NCBI RefSeq assembly: GCF_009674665.1
Contig: NZ_WKJD01000006.1
Span: 248,001-312,000, forward strand
Length of the DNA: 64,000 nt
Source of the DNA: Agromyces kandeliae
GTDB lineage: Bacteria > Actinomycetota > Actinomycetes > Actinomycetales > Microbacteriaceae
Direction of reading: 5' to 3'
Part shown: positions 19,815 through 29,721 of the stretch, in pieces
Position numbering within the stretch: position 1 is the stretch's first letter
How the letters are laid out: each line of letters opens with the position of its first letter
Program-made: the position numbers and the translations under genes
The notes under the pieces: model-generated
Told to the model about the DNA's origin: nothing
The model's input: the letters and a program-made list of their open reading frames with translations, nothing else
Databases searched by the model: none

Positions 19815-21959
19815 TCAGCGGTGGTCGGACTCGTGGCCGTGCCCGTTCCCGTTGCCGCCGACCGGCGCCGACTTCTGCATGAGCAGGAGGAACTCGGTGT
19901 TCGACTGCGTCTCGCGAAGGCGTCCGAGCACGGCCTCGAGGGCCTGCTGCGGCTCGAGGCCGGCCAGCGCGCGACGCAGCTTCCACGTGATCTTCACCTC
20001 GTCGGGCGAGAGCAGCATCTCCTCGCGACGCGTCGACGAGGCGTTCACGTCGACCGCGGGGAAGATGCGCTTGTCCGCGAGGTGCCGCGACAGGCGCAGC
20101 TCGGAGTTGCCGGTGCCCTTGAACTCCTCGAAGATGACCTCGTCCATCTTGGAACCGGTCTCGACGAGCGCGGTCGCGAGGATGGTCAGCGATCCGCCGT
20201 TCTCGATGTTGCGCGCCGCGCCGAAGAACCGCTTCGGCGGGTACAGCGCCGACGCGTCCACGCCGCCCGAGAGCACGCGTCCCGATGCGGGCGCGGCCAG
20301 GTTGTAGGCGCGGCCGAGGCGGGTGATCGAGTCGAGCAGCACGACCACGTCGTGGCCGAGCTCCACGAGGCGCTTCGCGCGCTCGATCGCGAGCTCGGCG
20401 ACCGTGGTGTGGTCCTCTGCCGGGCGGTCGAACGTCGAGGCGATCACCTCGCCCTTGACCGTGCGCTGCATGTCGGTGACCTCTTCGGGGCGCTCGTCGA
20501 CGAGCACGACCATGAGGTGGACCTCGGGGTTGTTGGTGGCGATGGCATTCGCGATCTGCTGCAGCACGATCGTCTTGCCCGCCTTCGGCGGTGCGACGAT
20601 GAGGCCGCGCTGGCCCTTGCCGATCGGGGCCACGAGGTCGATGATGCGCTGCGTGAGCTTCGTCGGCTCGGTCTCGAGGCGGAGTCGGTCCTGCGGGTAG
20701 AGCGGCGTGAGCTTCTGGAAGTCGACGCGCGCCGCGGCCTCGTCGGCCGTCTGGCCGTTGACCGAGTCGATCTTGACCAGCGCGTTGTACTTCTGGCGGC
20801 TGCTGCCCTCGCCCTCGCGCGGCTGCTTGATCGATCCGACGACCGCGTCGCCCTTGCGCAGGTGGTACTTCTTCACCTGGCCGAGCGAGACGTACACGTC
20901 GCTCGGTCCGGGCAGGTACCCGGTCGTGCGGACGAACGCGTAGTTGTCGAGCACGTCGAGGATGCCGGCGATCGGGATGAGCACGTCGTCGTCGAGGATC
21001 TCGGGCTCGACCTCGTCGCCCTGGCCCTGCCCGCGGCGCTTGCGGTCGCGGTAGCGGTTGCGGCGTCCGCCGCCCTCGCCGTCGGCCGGCTGCTGGTCGC
21101 CGCCACGGCCCTGCTGGTCGCCACGGCCCTGCTGGTCGCCACGGCCCTGCTGACCACGACCTCCCTGCTGGTCCTGCTTGCCCTTGTCGGATTCGCCGCC
21201 CTGGCGACCCTTCTCGGACTCGGACTGGCGGCCCTTGTCGCCGTCGGCCTGCTCGTCGGCACGGCGTCCGCCCTGCTGCTCGGCCTTCTGCCCGTCGCCG
21301 CGGTCGGCGCCGCCGCGACGACCGCGGTTGCGGCTGCGACCCTGACGCTGTTCCTGCGCGGGCTGCTCGGCCTTGCCGTCGCCCTCGCCCTCGCCCTCGC
21401 CCTGGCCTTCGCCCTCACCGGTGTCGCCCTTGCGGCCGCCGGCGGTCGCTGCGGCGAGCTGCTCGCGCACGGCCGCTCGGGCGGCCTCGCGGGCCTCGTC
21501 GTCGGACGAGCCGGCGGCGGGCGCCTCATCGGTCGGAGCGTCGGCGGGCACGAGCTCGACACCCGTCGTGCCCGCGTTCGCGTGGGCTGCGGCGGCCGTG
21601 GCGCTCGTGGCGCGACGCGGCTGGCGGCCACGCCGGGCCGGCTCGGCGGCCGGAGCCTCGGCGGCCGGGGTCTCGGCGGTCGGGGCCTCGGCGGTCGGCT
21701 CGTCGACGGCCGGTGCGGATGCCTCGGCGGGGGCCGCGGCCTCCGCGGCCTCGACGGGGGCCGGCTCGACGACGTCGTCGGCCTCGACGGCCGCGGTGCC
21801 GTCGGTGTGGGCGGAGATCAACTCCACGAGTTCTCCTTTTCGGCGCTTCGAGGCGCCCGCGATGCCGAGCGAGGACGCGAGCTCCTGGAGCTCGGCGACC
21901 TTCATGGTCGACAGGCGGGGGCGGTCCACGCGCTCCGCGTGGTCGGTTCCGTTGGTCAC
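19815..21959 (-). CDS. rho: Transcription termination factor Rho
   Basis: Hexameric RNA helicase/translocase, 714 residues, much longer than the ~420 of E. coli. The N-terminal MKVAELQELASSLGI helix bundle is followed by a ~220-residue low-complexity insertion: an acidic Ala/Glu-rich part, then an Arg/Gly/Gln/Asp-rich part with QQGRGD repeats. The core starts around residue 300 with the RNA-binding fold (YAFVRTTGYLPG), and has the Walker A-like APPKAGKT, then DERPEE and the Q/R loops. GTG 21959 is chosen because AAGGA lies 8 nt upstream. Such insertions are known in actinobacterial Rho and bind RNA or promote condensates. Confidence 0.96.
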   Translation of the reverse strand: MTNGTDHAERVDRPRLSTMKVAELQELASSLGIAGASKRRKGELVELISAHTDGTAAVEADDVVEPAPVEAAEAAAPAEASAPAVDEPTAEAPTAETPAAEAPAAEPARRGRQPRRATSATAAAAHANAGTTGVELVPADAPTDEAPAAGSSDDEAREAARAAVREQLAAATAGGRKGDTGEGEGQGEGEGEGDGKAEQPAQEQRQGRSRNRGRRGGADRGDGQKAEQQGGRRADEQADGDKGRQSESEKGRQGGESDKGKQDQQGGRGQQGRGDQQGRGDQQGRGGDQQPADGEGGGRRNRYRDRKRRGQGQGDEVEPEILDDDVLIPIAGILDVLDNYAFVRTTGYLPGPSDVYVSLGQVKKYHLRKGDAVVGSIKQPREGEGSSRQKYNALVKIDSVNGQTADEAAARVDFQKLTPLYPQDRLRLETEPTKLTQRIIDLVAPIGKGQRGLIVAPPKAGKTIVLQQIANAIATNNPEVHLMVVLVDERPEEVTDMQRTVKGEVIASTFDRPAEDHTTVAELAIERAKRLVELGHDVVVLLDSITRLGRAYNLAAPASGRVLSGGVDASALYPPKRFFGAARNIENGGSLTILATALVETGSKMDEVIFEEFKGTGNSELRLSRHLADKRIFPAVDVNASSTRREEMLLSPDEVKITWKLRRALAGLEPQQALEAVLGRLRETQSNTEFLLLMQKSAPVGGNGNGHGHESDHR
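21090..21164 (-). repeat. 18-nt tandem repeat inside rho
   Basis: The unit CTGCTGGTCGCCACGGCC is found exactly at 21111-21128 and 21129-21146, with a 21-nt variant before (21090-21110) and a diverged copy after (21147-21164). It encodes QQGRGD-like hexapeptides of the Rho insertion, so repeat-number change would keep the frame. Confidence 0.8.
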
Positions 21960-22136
21960 TGGGATTGTCCTTTCCCCTGGCCAGGCATTGGGGGTTGGCC
22001 GAGGAGAGCTGATCGCGGCACGTCGCAGACGTGCGCGCGAGGCGCAGATCTGCGCGATGGCGAAAGCATGAGATGCCGGGAATCGCACCGAACGGCGACG
22101 GCGCGAGTGGTGCAGCGCCGACCGGGTGCGGGCTTC

Positions 22137-22142
22137 AGTCTA
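22137..22142 (-). promoter_or_regulatory. rho promoter (extended -10)
   Basis: Minus-strand TGCTAGACT gives an extended -10 (TAGACT at 22142-22137). It would start a message with a ~170-nt leader before the GTG at 21959. Rho leaders are often long and used for autoregulation, but no specific structure is proven here. Confidence 0.55.
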
Positions 22143-22184
22143 GCACCCGGCGGTCCGCGCTCGGACCACGCGCCACGCGGTCCG

Positions 22185-22210
22185 GCGCGGATCCCGAGCG
22201 GGATCCGCGC
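22185..22210 (-). terminator. Terminator after thrB
   Basis: GCGCGGATCCC and GGGATCCGCGC form a perfect 11-bp stem with a GAGC loop, 10 nt after the thrB stop. It divides the lysA-hom-thrC-thrB unit from rho. Confidence 0.85.
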
Positions 22211-22219
22211 GTGCGCCGC

Positions 22220-23185
22220 TCAGTCGCCGTCGACCGGCGTCACCGTCGCTCCGAGGAAGTCGACGGCCAGCGGGAGGGCCTGCCAGGCGGTGTCGGCCGT
22301 CTCCTCGACGAGGCCCGTGGCATCCGCCCGCTCGCTCGGATCGCTCGCGAGCACGAGGATCGACGGGCCGGCCCCCGACACGACCGCGGGATGTCCCGCC
22401 TCGCGCAGGCGCCGGATGAGTCGATCGGTCTCGGGCATCGCCTCGGCCCGGTAGCTCTGGTGGAGCTTGTCCTCGGTGGCCGCGAGCAGCAGCTCTGGGC
22501 TCTGGATCAGCGCCGCGACGAGCAGGGCCGAACGCGACACGTTGAAGACGGCGTCCTCGTGGGGCACCGACTGCGGCTGCAGGCTGCGTGCGAGCGCCGT
22601 GGACATCTCGTGCTCGGGCACGAGCACGAGCGGCGACACCCCGCGGTGCACCATGAGCTTCTTGTGGCGCGGGCCCTCAGGCGTGACCCAGGCGATCGTG
22701 AGCCCGCCGAAGAGCGCCGGCGCGACGTTGTCGGGGTGTCCCTCGAGTTCCGTCGCGACCTCGAGCAGTCCGTCCGGGGAGATCTCGACCTCGGGCGCGA
22801 GGAGGCCCTTCGCCGCCATGACGCCCGCCACGATCGCCGCGCCGGACGAGCCGAGGCCCCGACCGTGCGGGATGGAGTTGTGCGCGACGAGCCGGATCGG
22901 CGGGAGTTCGCGGCCGAACCGCGCGAACGTGTGCGCCATCGCACGCACCACGAGGTGCGACGCGTCGAGCGGGACCTCGCCTTCGCCGACGCCGTGCACC
23001 TCGATCTCGAGCCCGGAGCCGACGACCTCGACCTCGACCTCGTCGTACTGCGCGAGCGCGAGCCCGAGCGTGTCGAAGCCGGGGCCGAGGTTCGCCGAGG
23101 TCGCCGGGACCTTGACGTGCACCTTCCGCCCGAGCAGGACGTCGTCCGTCGAGGGCGTCGCCTCCGCCGCGGCGGAGGCGCTCAT
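22220..23185 (-). CDS. thrB: Homoserine kinase
   Basis: GHMP kinase that phosphorylates homoserine for threonine synthesis, 321 residues. The ATP-binding PHGRGLGSSGAAIVAG motif (about residue 108) and the C-terminal AVVSGAGPSILVLA motif are intact, as is the VKVPATSANLGPGFD opening. ATG 23185 overlaps the thrC stop by four bases (ATGA). Confidence 0.96.
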   Translation of the reverse strand: MSASAAAEATPSTDDVLLGRKVHVKVPATSANLGPGFDTLGLALAQYDEVEVEVVGSGLEIEVHGVGEGEVPLDASHLVVRAMAHTFARFGRELPPIRLVAHNSIPHGRGLGSSGAAIVAGVMAAKGLLAPEVEISPDGLLEVATELEGHPDNVAPALFGGLTIAWVTPEGPRHKKLMVHRGVSPLVLVPEHEMSTALARSLQPQSVPHEDAVFNVSRSALLVAALIQSPELLLAATEDKLHQSYRAEAMPETDRLIRRLREAGHPAVVSGAGPSILVLASDPSERADATGLVEETADTAWQALPLAVDFLGATVTPVDGD

Positions 23186-24279
23186 GCGCCGAGTCCCAGC
23201 ACCTCGGCGACGTGCGCCACGTCGGCGGGGACGACCGTCGGCGCGACCTCGGAGCCGTCGGGACGACGGAGCGCCCACTGCGGGTCCTTGAGTCCGTGCC
23301 CGGTGACCGTCAGGACGACCTTCGCGCCTGCCGGCACCTGCCCGGCCTCGGCGCGCTCGAGCAGGCCCGCGACGCTGATCGCGGAGGCCGGCTCGACGAA
23401 GATCCCGACCTCGGCCGAGAGGATCCGCTGCGCCTCGAGGATCTTGTCGTCCTCGATCGCGCCGAAGTAGCCGTCCGTCAGGTCGCGCGCCTCGAGCGCG
23501 AGGTGCCACGACGCCGGGTTGCCGATGCGGATGGCGCTCGCGATGGTCTCGGGGTTGCGGACCGGCTCGCCGCGCACGAGCGGCGCCGACCCGGCGGCCT
23601 GGAAGCCGAACATGCGCGGCAGCCTCGTCGCGTTGCCCGCCGCGATGTCCTCGCGGTACCCGCGCGTGTACGCCGTGTAGTTGCCCGCGTTGCCGACCGG
23701 GATGAAGTGGAGGTCGGGTGCGTCGCCGAGCACCTCGACGACCTCGAACGCGGCGGTCTTCTGGCCCTCGATGCGGTCGTTGTTCACCGAGTTCACCAGG
23801 TGCACCGGGTAGTTCTCGGCGAGGTCGCGCGCGATGTCGAGGCAGTCGTCGAAGTTGCCCTGGATCTGGATGAGCTGGGCGTCGTGCGCGATCGCCTGGC
23901 TGAGCTTGCCCATCGCGATCTTGCCCTCGGGGACGAGCACGGCGGCCTTGATGCCGGCGTGCGTGGCGTACGCGGCGGCCGAGGCCGACGTGTTGCCGGT
24001 CGAGGCGCAGATGACGACCTCGGCGCCACCCTCGACGGCCTTCGTGACGGCCATCGTCATGCCGCGGTCCTTGAACGAACCGGTCGGGTTCATGCCCTCG
24101 AACTTGACCCACACGTCGGCGCCGGTCCGGCGCGAGAGCGCCGGTGCGGGCAGGAGCGGCGTGCCGCCCTCGCCGAGGGTGACGATCGGGGTGGCGTCGG
24201 TCACGTCGAGGCGGTCGGCGTACTCCCGGATGACGCCGCGCCACTGGCGCGACGGCGCCTTGGTTGCCTGGTGGTTCAC
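23182..24279 (-). CDS. thrC: Threonine synthase
   Basis: PLP enzyme converting O-phosphohomoserine to threonine, 365 residues (short, actinobacterial type). Lys in NPTGSFKDRGMTMA binds PLP, and CASTGNTSASAAAYA and the PVGNAGNYTAY loop fit fold type II. GTG 24279 overlaps the hom stop by four bases and the stop overlaps thrB, giving a fully overlapping hom-thrC-thrB string. Confidence 0.96.
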   Translation of the reverse strand: MNHQATKAPSRQWRGVIREYADRLDVTDATPIVTLGEGGTPLLPAPALSRRTGADVWVKFEGMNPTGSFKDRGMTMAVTKAVEGGAEVVICASTGNTSASAAAYATHAGIKAAVLVPEGKIAMGKLSQAIAHDAQLIQIQGNFDDCLDIARDLAENYPVHLVNSVNNDRIEGQKTAAFEVVEVLGDAPDLHFIPVGNAGNYTAYTRGYREDIAAGNATRLPRMFGFQAAGSAPLVRGEPVRNPETIASAIRIGNPASWHLALEARDLTDGYFGAIEDDKILEAQRILSAEVGIFVEPASAISVAGLLERAEAGQVPAGAKVVLTVTGHGLKDPQWALRRPDGSEVAPTVVPADVAHVAEVLGLGA

Positions 24280-25586
24280 TCTGCTCCTTCGACTCGGATG
24301 ACGGATGCGACGGAGGTCACGACCGGGCTGTCGGCGAGCGCGGCGACCGTCTCGGCGAGCGCGGACTCACGCGCCTCGTGGGTGCCGATCACCAGCGTAG
24401 CCCGGCCGTTCTCGTCGTTGATGGTCTGCTCGAGCTCGCCGACCGAGACGCCGTGGTCGGCGAACACGTGCGCGATCGTCGCGAGCACGCCCGGCTGGTC
24501 GGCGGCCTCGATCGTGATGGCGTAGCGGGTCGTGATGCGGCCGATCTCGAGGACGGGGAGCTCGGCGTGCGTCGACTCGGCCGTGCCCGGACCGCCGAGC
24601 ACGTGACGACGCGCGATCGCGACGAGGTCGCCGAGCACGGCCGAGGCGGTCTGCACGCCGCCCGCGCCGGCGCCGTAGAACATGAGGGGGCCGGCTGCGG
24701 CGGCCTCGACGAAGACCGCGTTGTTGGCGCCGTGCACCGCGGCGAGCGGATGGCTCCGGTGCACCATCGCCGGGTAGACGCGCGCCGAGACGCCCTCCTC
24801 CCCCGTCTCGGGGTCGGCGAGGCGCTCGCAGATCGCGAGGAGCTTCACGACGTAGCCGGCGCGCTTGGCCGACTCGACCTGGGCGGCGGTGACGCCCGTG
24901 ATGCCCTCTCGGTGCACCCTGTCGACGGGCACGCTCGTGTGGAACGCGAGGCTCGCGAGGATCGCGGCCTTCTGCGCGGCGTCGTAGCCGCCGATGTCGG
25001 CCGTCGGGTCGGCCTCGGCGTAGCCGAGCTCGGTGGCCGTCGCGAGCGCGTCCTCGAGCGAGGCCCCCGTGGTGTCCATCCGGTCGAGGATGAAGTTCGT
25101 CGTGCCGTTGACGATGCCGAGGATGCGGTCGATGCGGTCGCCCGCGAGGCTGTCGCGGAGCGGCCGGATGATGGGGATGGCGCCGCCGACGGCGGCCTCG
25201 TACGAGAGCTGCGCGCCGACCTGCTCCGCCGCGGCGAACAGCTCGGGGCCGTGGGTGGCCAGGAGCGCCTTGTTGCCCGAGACGACGTCGGCACCCGACG
25301 ACACGGCCTTCAGGATCAGCGTGCGCGCCGGCTCGAGCCCGCCCATGAGCTCGATCACGATGTCGGCGCCGAGGATCAGCGACTCCGCGTCGGTCGTGAG
25401 CAGCTCGCGCGGCAGCGCGACGTCGCGCGGCGCATCGACGTCGCGGACGGCGATGCCGACGAGCTCGATCCTCGCGCCGATGCGATTGGCGAGCTCGTCG
25501 CCCTGCTCGAGCAGCAGCCGGGCGACCTGGGAGCCGACCGAGCCGGCGCCGAGCAGCGCCACGCGGATGGAACGGTATTCGATCAT
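24276..25586 (-). CDS. hom: Homoserine dehydrogenase
   Basis: NAD(P)-dependent reduction of aspartate semialdehyde to homoserine, 436 residues. The Rossmann motif LLGAGSVGSQVARLL opens the protein, the catalytic domain has GIVNGTTNFIL and GYAEADPTADIGGYDAAQK (cited in parts), and a C-terminal ACT domain (about 350-430) should give threonine feedback inhibition. ATG 25586 overlaps the lysA stop by four bases. Confidence 0.97.
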   Translation of the reverse strand: MIEYRSIRVALLGAGSVGSQVARLLLEQGDELANRIGARIELVGIAVRDVDAPRDVALPRELLTTDAESLILGADIVIELMGGLEPARTLILKAVSSGADVVSGNKALLATHGPELFAAAEQVGAQLSYEAAVGGAIPIIRPLRDSLAGDRIDRILGIVNGTTNFILDRMDTTGASLEDALATATELGYAEADPTADIGGYDAAQKAAILASLAFHTSVPVDRVHREGITGVTAAQVESAKRAGYVVKLLAICERLADPETGEEGVSARVYPAMVHRSHPLAAVHGANNAVFVEAAAAGPLMFYGAGAGGVQTASAVLGDLVAIARRHVLGGPGTAESTHAELPVLEIGRITTRYAITIEAADQPGVLATIAHVFADHGVSVGELEQTINDENGRATLVIGTHEARESALAETVAALADSPVVTSVASVIRVEGAE

Positions 25587-27010
25587 GCGGTGACTCCGTG
25601 TGCGTCATCGTCGTGGTCGGGGAGGCCGGCGTCGCGAGCGAGGAGGTCCTCCTCGCTCTCGCCGCGCACGATCACGCGCGCGGCACCGCCGGAGACGGCC
25701 ACGACCGGCGGTCGTGGCACGTGGTTGTAGTTGGACGCCAGCGACCAGCAGTACGCACCGGTCGCGGCGACCGCCACGAGGTCGCCGGGGGCGACGTCGT
25801 GGGGAAGCCAGTCGTGGTCGACGACGATGTCGCCGGACTCGCAGTGCTTGCCGACGACGCGCACGAGCGCCGCCGCCTCGTCGGACACCCGCGACGCGAG
25901 GCGCACCGTGTACGACGCGCCGTACATCGCGGTGCGGATGTTGTCGCTCATGCCCCCGTCGACGGACACGTAGTGGCGCCAGCCCTCATCGGTCGGCACG
26001 GGCTTCACGGTGCCGACCGTGTAGAGCGTGATGCCGGCCGGCCCGATGATCGAGCGGCCCGGCTCGAACGCGAGTCGCGGCACCGGCACGCCGAGCCGCG
26101 CGCTCGCGGCGGCGACCGCATGCGCGATGCCGTCGGCGATCTCCTCGATCGGAGCGGGCCGGTCGAGCTCGGTGTAGGCGATGCCGAACCCGCCTCCGAG
26201 GTTGAGCTCGGGCACCGGCGCGACCGCGGACAGCTCGGCGTGCACGGCGAGCAGCCGCTCGGCCGACTCCGCGAAGCCGGCGGCGTCGAAGATCTGGGAC
26301 CCGATGTGGCAGTGCAGCCCGACGAAGTCGAGCGAGTCGTGCGAGCGGATGCCGGCGACCACGCGCCCGGCGTCGCCGAGCGCGATGCCGAACTTCTGAT
26401 CCTCGTGCGCGGTGGCCAGGAACTCGTGCGTCGACGCGTGCACGCCCGAGTTGACGCGCAACCGGACGCGCTGGACGCGGCCGGCGCGCGCCGCGGCATC
26501 CGCGACCCGGAGCACCTCGACCTCGCTGTCGATGATGATCGTGCCGACGCCCGCGGCCACGGCGCGTTCGATCTCGCGCACCGACTTGTTGTTGCCGTGG
26601 AAGCCGATGCGCGCGGGGTCGGCGCCCGCGGCGAGGGCGACGGCGAGCTCGCCGCCCGTCGCGACGTCGATCGCGAGGCCCTCGTCGGTCATCCAGCGGA
26701 CGACCGCGCCGGACAGGAACGCCTTGCCCGCGTAGTAGACGGTCGCCGAGGTGCCGACGGATGCCGCGGCCCGCTCGAACGCGGCGCGGGTCCGACGGGC
26801 GCGCGAGCGCGCGACGTGCTCGTCGACGACGTACAGCGGGGTCCCGAAGCGCGTCGCGAGGGTCTCCACGTCGACGCCGCCGACGACGATGCGGCCGACC
26901 TGGTCGCGGTGCGCGCCCTCGGGCCACACGGTGGGATCGAGCGCGTCGGCGTCCGCGGGCGCGCCGCGCAGCGCGGGGACGGATGCGCTGGATGACACGG
27001 GGAACCTCAC
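25583..27010 (-). CDS. lysA: Diaminopimelate decarboxylase
   Basis: Last step of lysine synthesis, 475 residues, fold-type III PLP enzyme. YYAGKAFLS holds the cofactor Lys; GLHCHIGSQI, GGGFGIAYTE and the C-terminal CESGDIV (active-site Cys from the partner subunit) are intact. The GTG at 27010 is as annotated; the first 30 residues are poorly conserved. Placed before hom-thrC-thrB, as in many actinobacteria. Confidence 0.96.
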   Translation of the reverse strand: MRFPVSSSASVPALRGAPADADALDPTVWPEGAHRDQVGRIVVGGVDVETLATRFGTPLYVVDEHVARSRARRTRAAFERAAASVGTSATVYYAGKAFLSGAVVRWMTDEGLAIDVATGGELAVALAAGADPARIGFHGNNKSVREIERAVAAGVGTIIIDSEVEVLRVADAAARAGRVQRVRLRVNSGVHASTHEFLATAHEDQKFGIALGDAGRVVAGIRSHDSLDFVGLHCHIGSQIFDAAGFAESAERLLAVHAELSAVAPVPELNLGGGFGIAYTELDRPAPIEEIADGIAHAVAAASARLGVPVPRLAFEPGRSIIGPAGITLYTVGTVKPVPTDEGWRHYVSVDGGMSDNIRTAMYGASYTVRLASRVSDEAAALVRVVGKHCESGDIVVDHDWLPHDVAPGDLVAVAATGAYCWSLASNYNHVPRPPVVAVSGGAARVIVRGESEEDLLARDAGLPDHDDDAHGVTA

Positions 27011-27191
27011 GGGACGATGGAACGACGGATCGCTCGGACGGCGAGCGAACCCGGATCGGTTCCTGAAGCCTCGGTGCGGACCGCCCTTGTGGGGCGGCGT
27101 ATGGGCGAGTCTACCGACGCCGGTCGCGGCGGCCGAATCGACGACGACACCCGGCGACGTGCTCGCGACGTCGTGGCGGCGGACCCGTGGG
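27011..27191 (-). promoter_or_regulatory. lysA upstream region with promoter and 5' hairpin
   Basis: Minus-strand TAGACT (27113-27108) is a good -10; transcription would start near 27101. CCGCCC (27081-27086) and GGGCGG (27092-27097) would then form a stem at the very 5' end of a ~90-nt leader. No lysine riboswitch or T-box signature is seen. Confidence 0.4.
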
Positions 27192-27998
27192 TCAGGCGCA
27201 GGTGCCCGTCGTGGCGAGCGTCTCCTCGACGAGCGGGAGGCCGCTCGCCTCGAGCCGGACCGTCACGCGATCGGGCGCGACCTCGATGCCGGAGAGCTCG
27301 ACCCCCTCGGGCAGGCGGTCGGCGACGCAGATCGGGACCGGGTCGCCGCCGAGCACGCGATCGACGAGCCCGGAGGCGTCGAAGCTGCCGCCCCCGGCGT
27401 TGATGTCGGCCGCCACGGGCTGGAGCAGCACGCGGTCGCCCGCCGCCGAGGGCTCGGCCGTGATCGAGAAGCCGATGGGGATGCCGAGGAAGGTGGTCTC
27501 GTCCTCGTACGCGACGGTGCCGTCGCCGAGGGTGAGACCGCCGGTGATCCCCTGCGACGCGGCGATCTCGTCGACGGCGTCGCCGTCGATCGACGCCTCG
27601 GCCTCGCCGCGCCCGAGCGTCCCGCCCTCGGCGAGCGGGACGTCGTACGCCGTGACCGTCACGTCGACCGGGACGCCGTTCACCACGAGGTCGGGCGCGG
27701 TGGCGACCATCTCGTCCATGCTCCCGGTCATCGCCTGCCAGAGCGCGGAGAACCCCCTGATCTGGACGCGGACCTCGCCCTCGACGCCCTCCGGCAGCGA
27801 CCGCTCGATCGAGTCCGCGACGTTCCGCTCGGCGATCCCCCGCCCGACGGTCTCGACGAGGACCAGCAGCGCGGCGATCACCGCGAGCACGACGAGGACG
27901 ACGACCGCGACGCGGCCTCCCCTGCGCCGGCGGGGCGGCGCGGCGCCCGCCCCGCCGACCGGGTCGACGGGAACCGTGTCGGCGTCGCGTGAGCTCAT
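27192..27998 (-). CDS. DUF2993 (LmeA-like) secreted/membrane-anchored protein
   Basis: Protein of 268 residues with a basic, Pro-rich N-terminus, then one membrane helix (about 29-50, VAVVVLVVLAVIAALLVLVE) and an extracytoplasmic DUF2993 domain: ADSIERSLPEGVEGEVRVQIRG and the terminal GTCA-like end (TTGTCA) with paired Cys in PICVADRLPEGV and TGTCA. In mycobacteria a DUF2993 protein (LmeA) binds phospholipids and helps lipoglycan maturation; the role here is inferred only. It lies 10 nt after argS. Confidence 0.85.
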   Translation of the reverse strand: MSSRDADTVPVDPVGGAGAAPPRRRRGGRVAVVVLVVLAVIAALLVLVETVGRGIAERNVADSIERSLPEGVEGEVRVQIRGFSALWQAMTGSMDEMVATAPDLVVNGVPVDVTVTAYDVPLAEGGTLGRGEAEASIDGDAVDEIAASQGITGGLTLGDGTVAYEDETTFLGIPIGFSITAEPSAAGDRVLLQPVAADINAGGGSFDASGLVDRVLGGDPVPICVADRLPEGVELSGIEVAPDRVTVRLEASGLPLVEETLATTGTCA

Positions 27999-28008
27999 GC
28001 GGGCGAGG

Positions 28009-29682
28009 CTACATGCGCTCCGGCGCCGACACGCCGAGCAGGTCGAGGCCGTTGCGGATGACCTGCCCGGTCGCGTCGTTCAGCCACAGCCGCGTGCGAT
28101 GCAGGTCGCCGACCGGCTCGTCGCCGAGCGGGAGGACGCGGCAGTTGTCGTACCAGCGGTGGTAGAGCCCCGCGAGCTCCTCGATGTAGCGGGCGATGCG
28201 GTGCGGCTCGCGGAGTTCCGCGGCCTGGGCGACGATGCGCGGGAACTCCTGCAGCGCCCCGAGCAGGGCCGACTCGGTCTCGTGCTCGAGCAGTTCGGGA
28301 GCGAACGACGAGCGGTCGACGCCGGATGCTGCGGCGTTGCGGGCGACGGCGGCCGTGCGCGCGTGCGCGTACTGCACGTAGAACACGGGATTGTCGTTCG
28401 TCCGGCGGCGCAGCTGCTCGGGGTCGATCGCGAGCGGCGAGTCGGCCGGGTAGCGGGCGAGCGTGTAGCGCAGCGCATCGGTGCCGAGCCAGGCCTGCAG
28501 GTCGTCGAGCTCGATGATGTTCCCCGCGCGCTTCGAGAGCTTCGCGCCGTTGATGCTCACGAGCTGCCCGATGAGCACCTCGATGTCGCGTTCCGGGTCG
28601 TCGCCCGCCGCGCCCGCGAGCGCCTTCAGGCGGTGCACGTAGCCGTGGTGGTCGGCGCCGAGCAGGTAGATCTTGTGCTCGAACCCGCGGTCGCCCTTGT
28701 CGAGGTAGTACGCGGCATCCGCGGCGAAGTAGGTGTAGACGCCGTTGGCGCGGCGGATGACGCGGTCCTTGTCGTCGCCGAAGTCGGTCGTGCGCACCCA
28801 CACCGCGCCGTCCTCGTCGAACACGTGGCCCTGCGCCCGCAGCCGCTCGACCGCGGCGTCGATCGCCGAGACGCCGTCGTCGTCCTTCGCGTGCAGGGCG
28901 CGCTCGCTCGTCCAGACGTCGAAGTGCACGTTGAAGCGCTCGAGCGATGCGCGGATCTCGGCGAGCTGCAGCTCGTACGCGATCTCGCGCGCGGTGTGCA
29001 GCGCCACCTCGTCGTCGAGCTCGAGCAGGTGCGGCTCGCGTTCGAGCACGCGCGCGGCGAGGTCGGCGATGTACCGGCCCGGGTAGCCGTTCTCGGGCGT
29101 CGGCTCGCCCTTCGCGGCCGCGATGACCGAGGCGCCGAAGTTGTCCATCTGGTTGCCGGCGTCGTTGATGTAGTACTCGTTCGCGACCTCGGCTCCGGCG
29201 GCGCGCAGCACGCGGCCGATCGAGTCGCCCAGCGCCGCCCAGCGGGTGTGCCCGATGTGCAGCGGACCGGTCGGGTTCGCCGAGACGAACTCGAGGTCGA
29301 TCACGCGACCCGAGAGCGAGTCGCCACGACCGTACGCGGTGCCGGCGTCGACGATCGCCTTCGCGAGCGCGCCGGCGGCCGCGGCGTCCAGCCGGATGTT
29401 GATGAAGCCGGGACCGGCGACCTCGGCGCTCGCGACGCCGTCGACGCCCGCGAGGCCGGCCGCCAGCTCGGTCGCGAGCTCGCGCGGGTTGGCGCCGAGC
29501 GGCTTCGCGATGCGCAGGGCGATGCTCGACGCCCAGTCGCCGTGCTCGCGGAGCTTGGGACGCTCGAGCGTCACGGCGTCGGGGGCGAGGCTCAACTCGA
29601 CGTCGGCACCCCCCTCGCGTCGCCGCGCGACCAGGGCGATCACGAGGTCGTACAGGGCACGCGAGAGGTCGGCGGGAGTCAC
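28009..29682 (-). CDS. argS: Arginyl-tRNA synthetase
   Basis: Class I synthetase, 557 residues. The HIGH motif is in [18 protein letters not shown], the N-terminal Add-1 domain precedes it, and LSKRAGN stands for the KMSKS-like loop, followed by the all-helical anticodon-binding DALR domain ending ...[14 protein letters not shown] 29682 is preceded by TAGGAT with 6 nt between and no ribosome site, so it is probably leaderless. It heads the argS-DUF2993-lysA-hom-thrC-thrB cluster. Confidence 0.97.
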   Translation of the reverse strand: MTPADLSRALYDLVIALVARRREGGADVELSLAPDAVTLERPKLREHGDWASSIALRIAKPLGANPRELATELAAGLAGVDGVASAEVAGPGFINIRLDAAAAGALAKAIVDAGTAYGRGDSLSGRVIDLEFVSANPTGPLHIGHTRWAALGDSIGRVLRAAGAEVANEYYINDAGNQMDNFGASVIAAAKGEPTPENGYPGRYIADLAARVLEREPHLLELDDEVALHTAREIAYELQLAEIRASLERFNVHFDVWTSERALHAKDDDGVSAIDAAVERLRAQGHVFDEDGAVWVRTTDFGDDKDRVIRRANGVYTYFAADAAYYLDKGDRGFEHKIYLLGADHHGYVHRLKALAGAAGDDPERDIEVLIGQLVSINGAKLSKRAGNIIELDDLQAWLGTDALRYTLARYPADSPLAIDPEQLRRRTNDNPVFYVQYAHARTAAVARNAAASGVDRSSFAPELLEHETESALLGALQEFPRIVAQAAELREPHRIARYIEELAGLYHRWYDNCRVLPLGDEPVGDLHRTRLWLNDATGQVIRNGLDLLGVSAPERM

Positions 29683-29688
29683 TCGAAG

Positions 29689-29714
29689 ATCCTACCGGGC
29701 GGCGTTGCTATCGT
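29689..29714. promoter_or_regulatory. Divergent leaderless promoters of argS and a lipoprotein
   Basis: Minus-strand TAGGAT (29694-29689) is 6 nt from the argS GTG; plus-strand TATCGT (29709-29714) is 7 nt from the lipoprotein ATG. The two start codons are only 39 nt apart. Confidence 0.6.
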
Positions 29715-29721
29715 TTCCCGC

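Noticed and set aside
18423..22454. Plus-strand frame of 1343 codons antisense to prfA and rho
   Set aside because: Shadow frame; the hydrophobic Leu/Ala run near 21000-21450 is the complement of the Rho RG/Q-rich insertion, not a membrane protein.
27011..27191. Lysine riboswitch or T-box in front of lysA
   Set aside because: Only a short CCGCCC/GGGCGG stem is visible; no T-box sequence or lysine-aptamer core.
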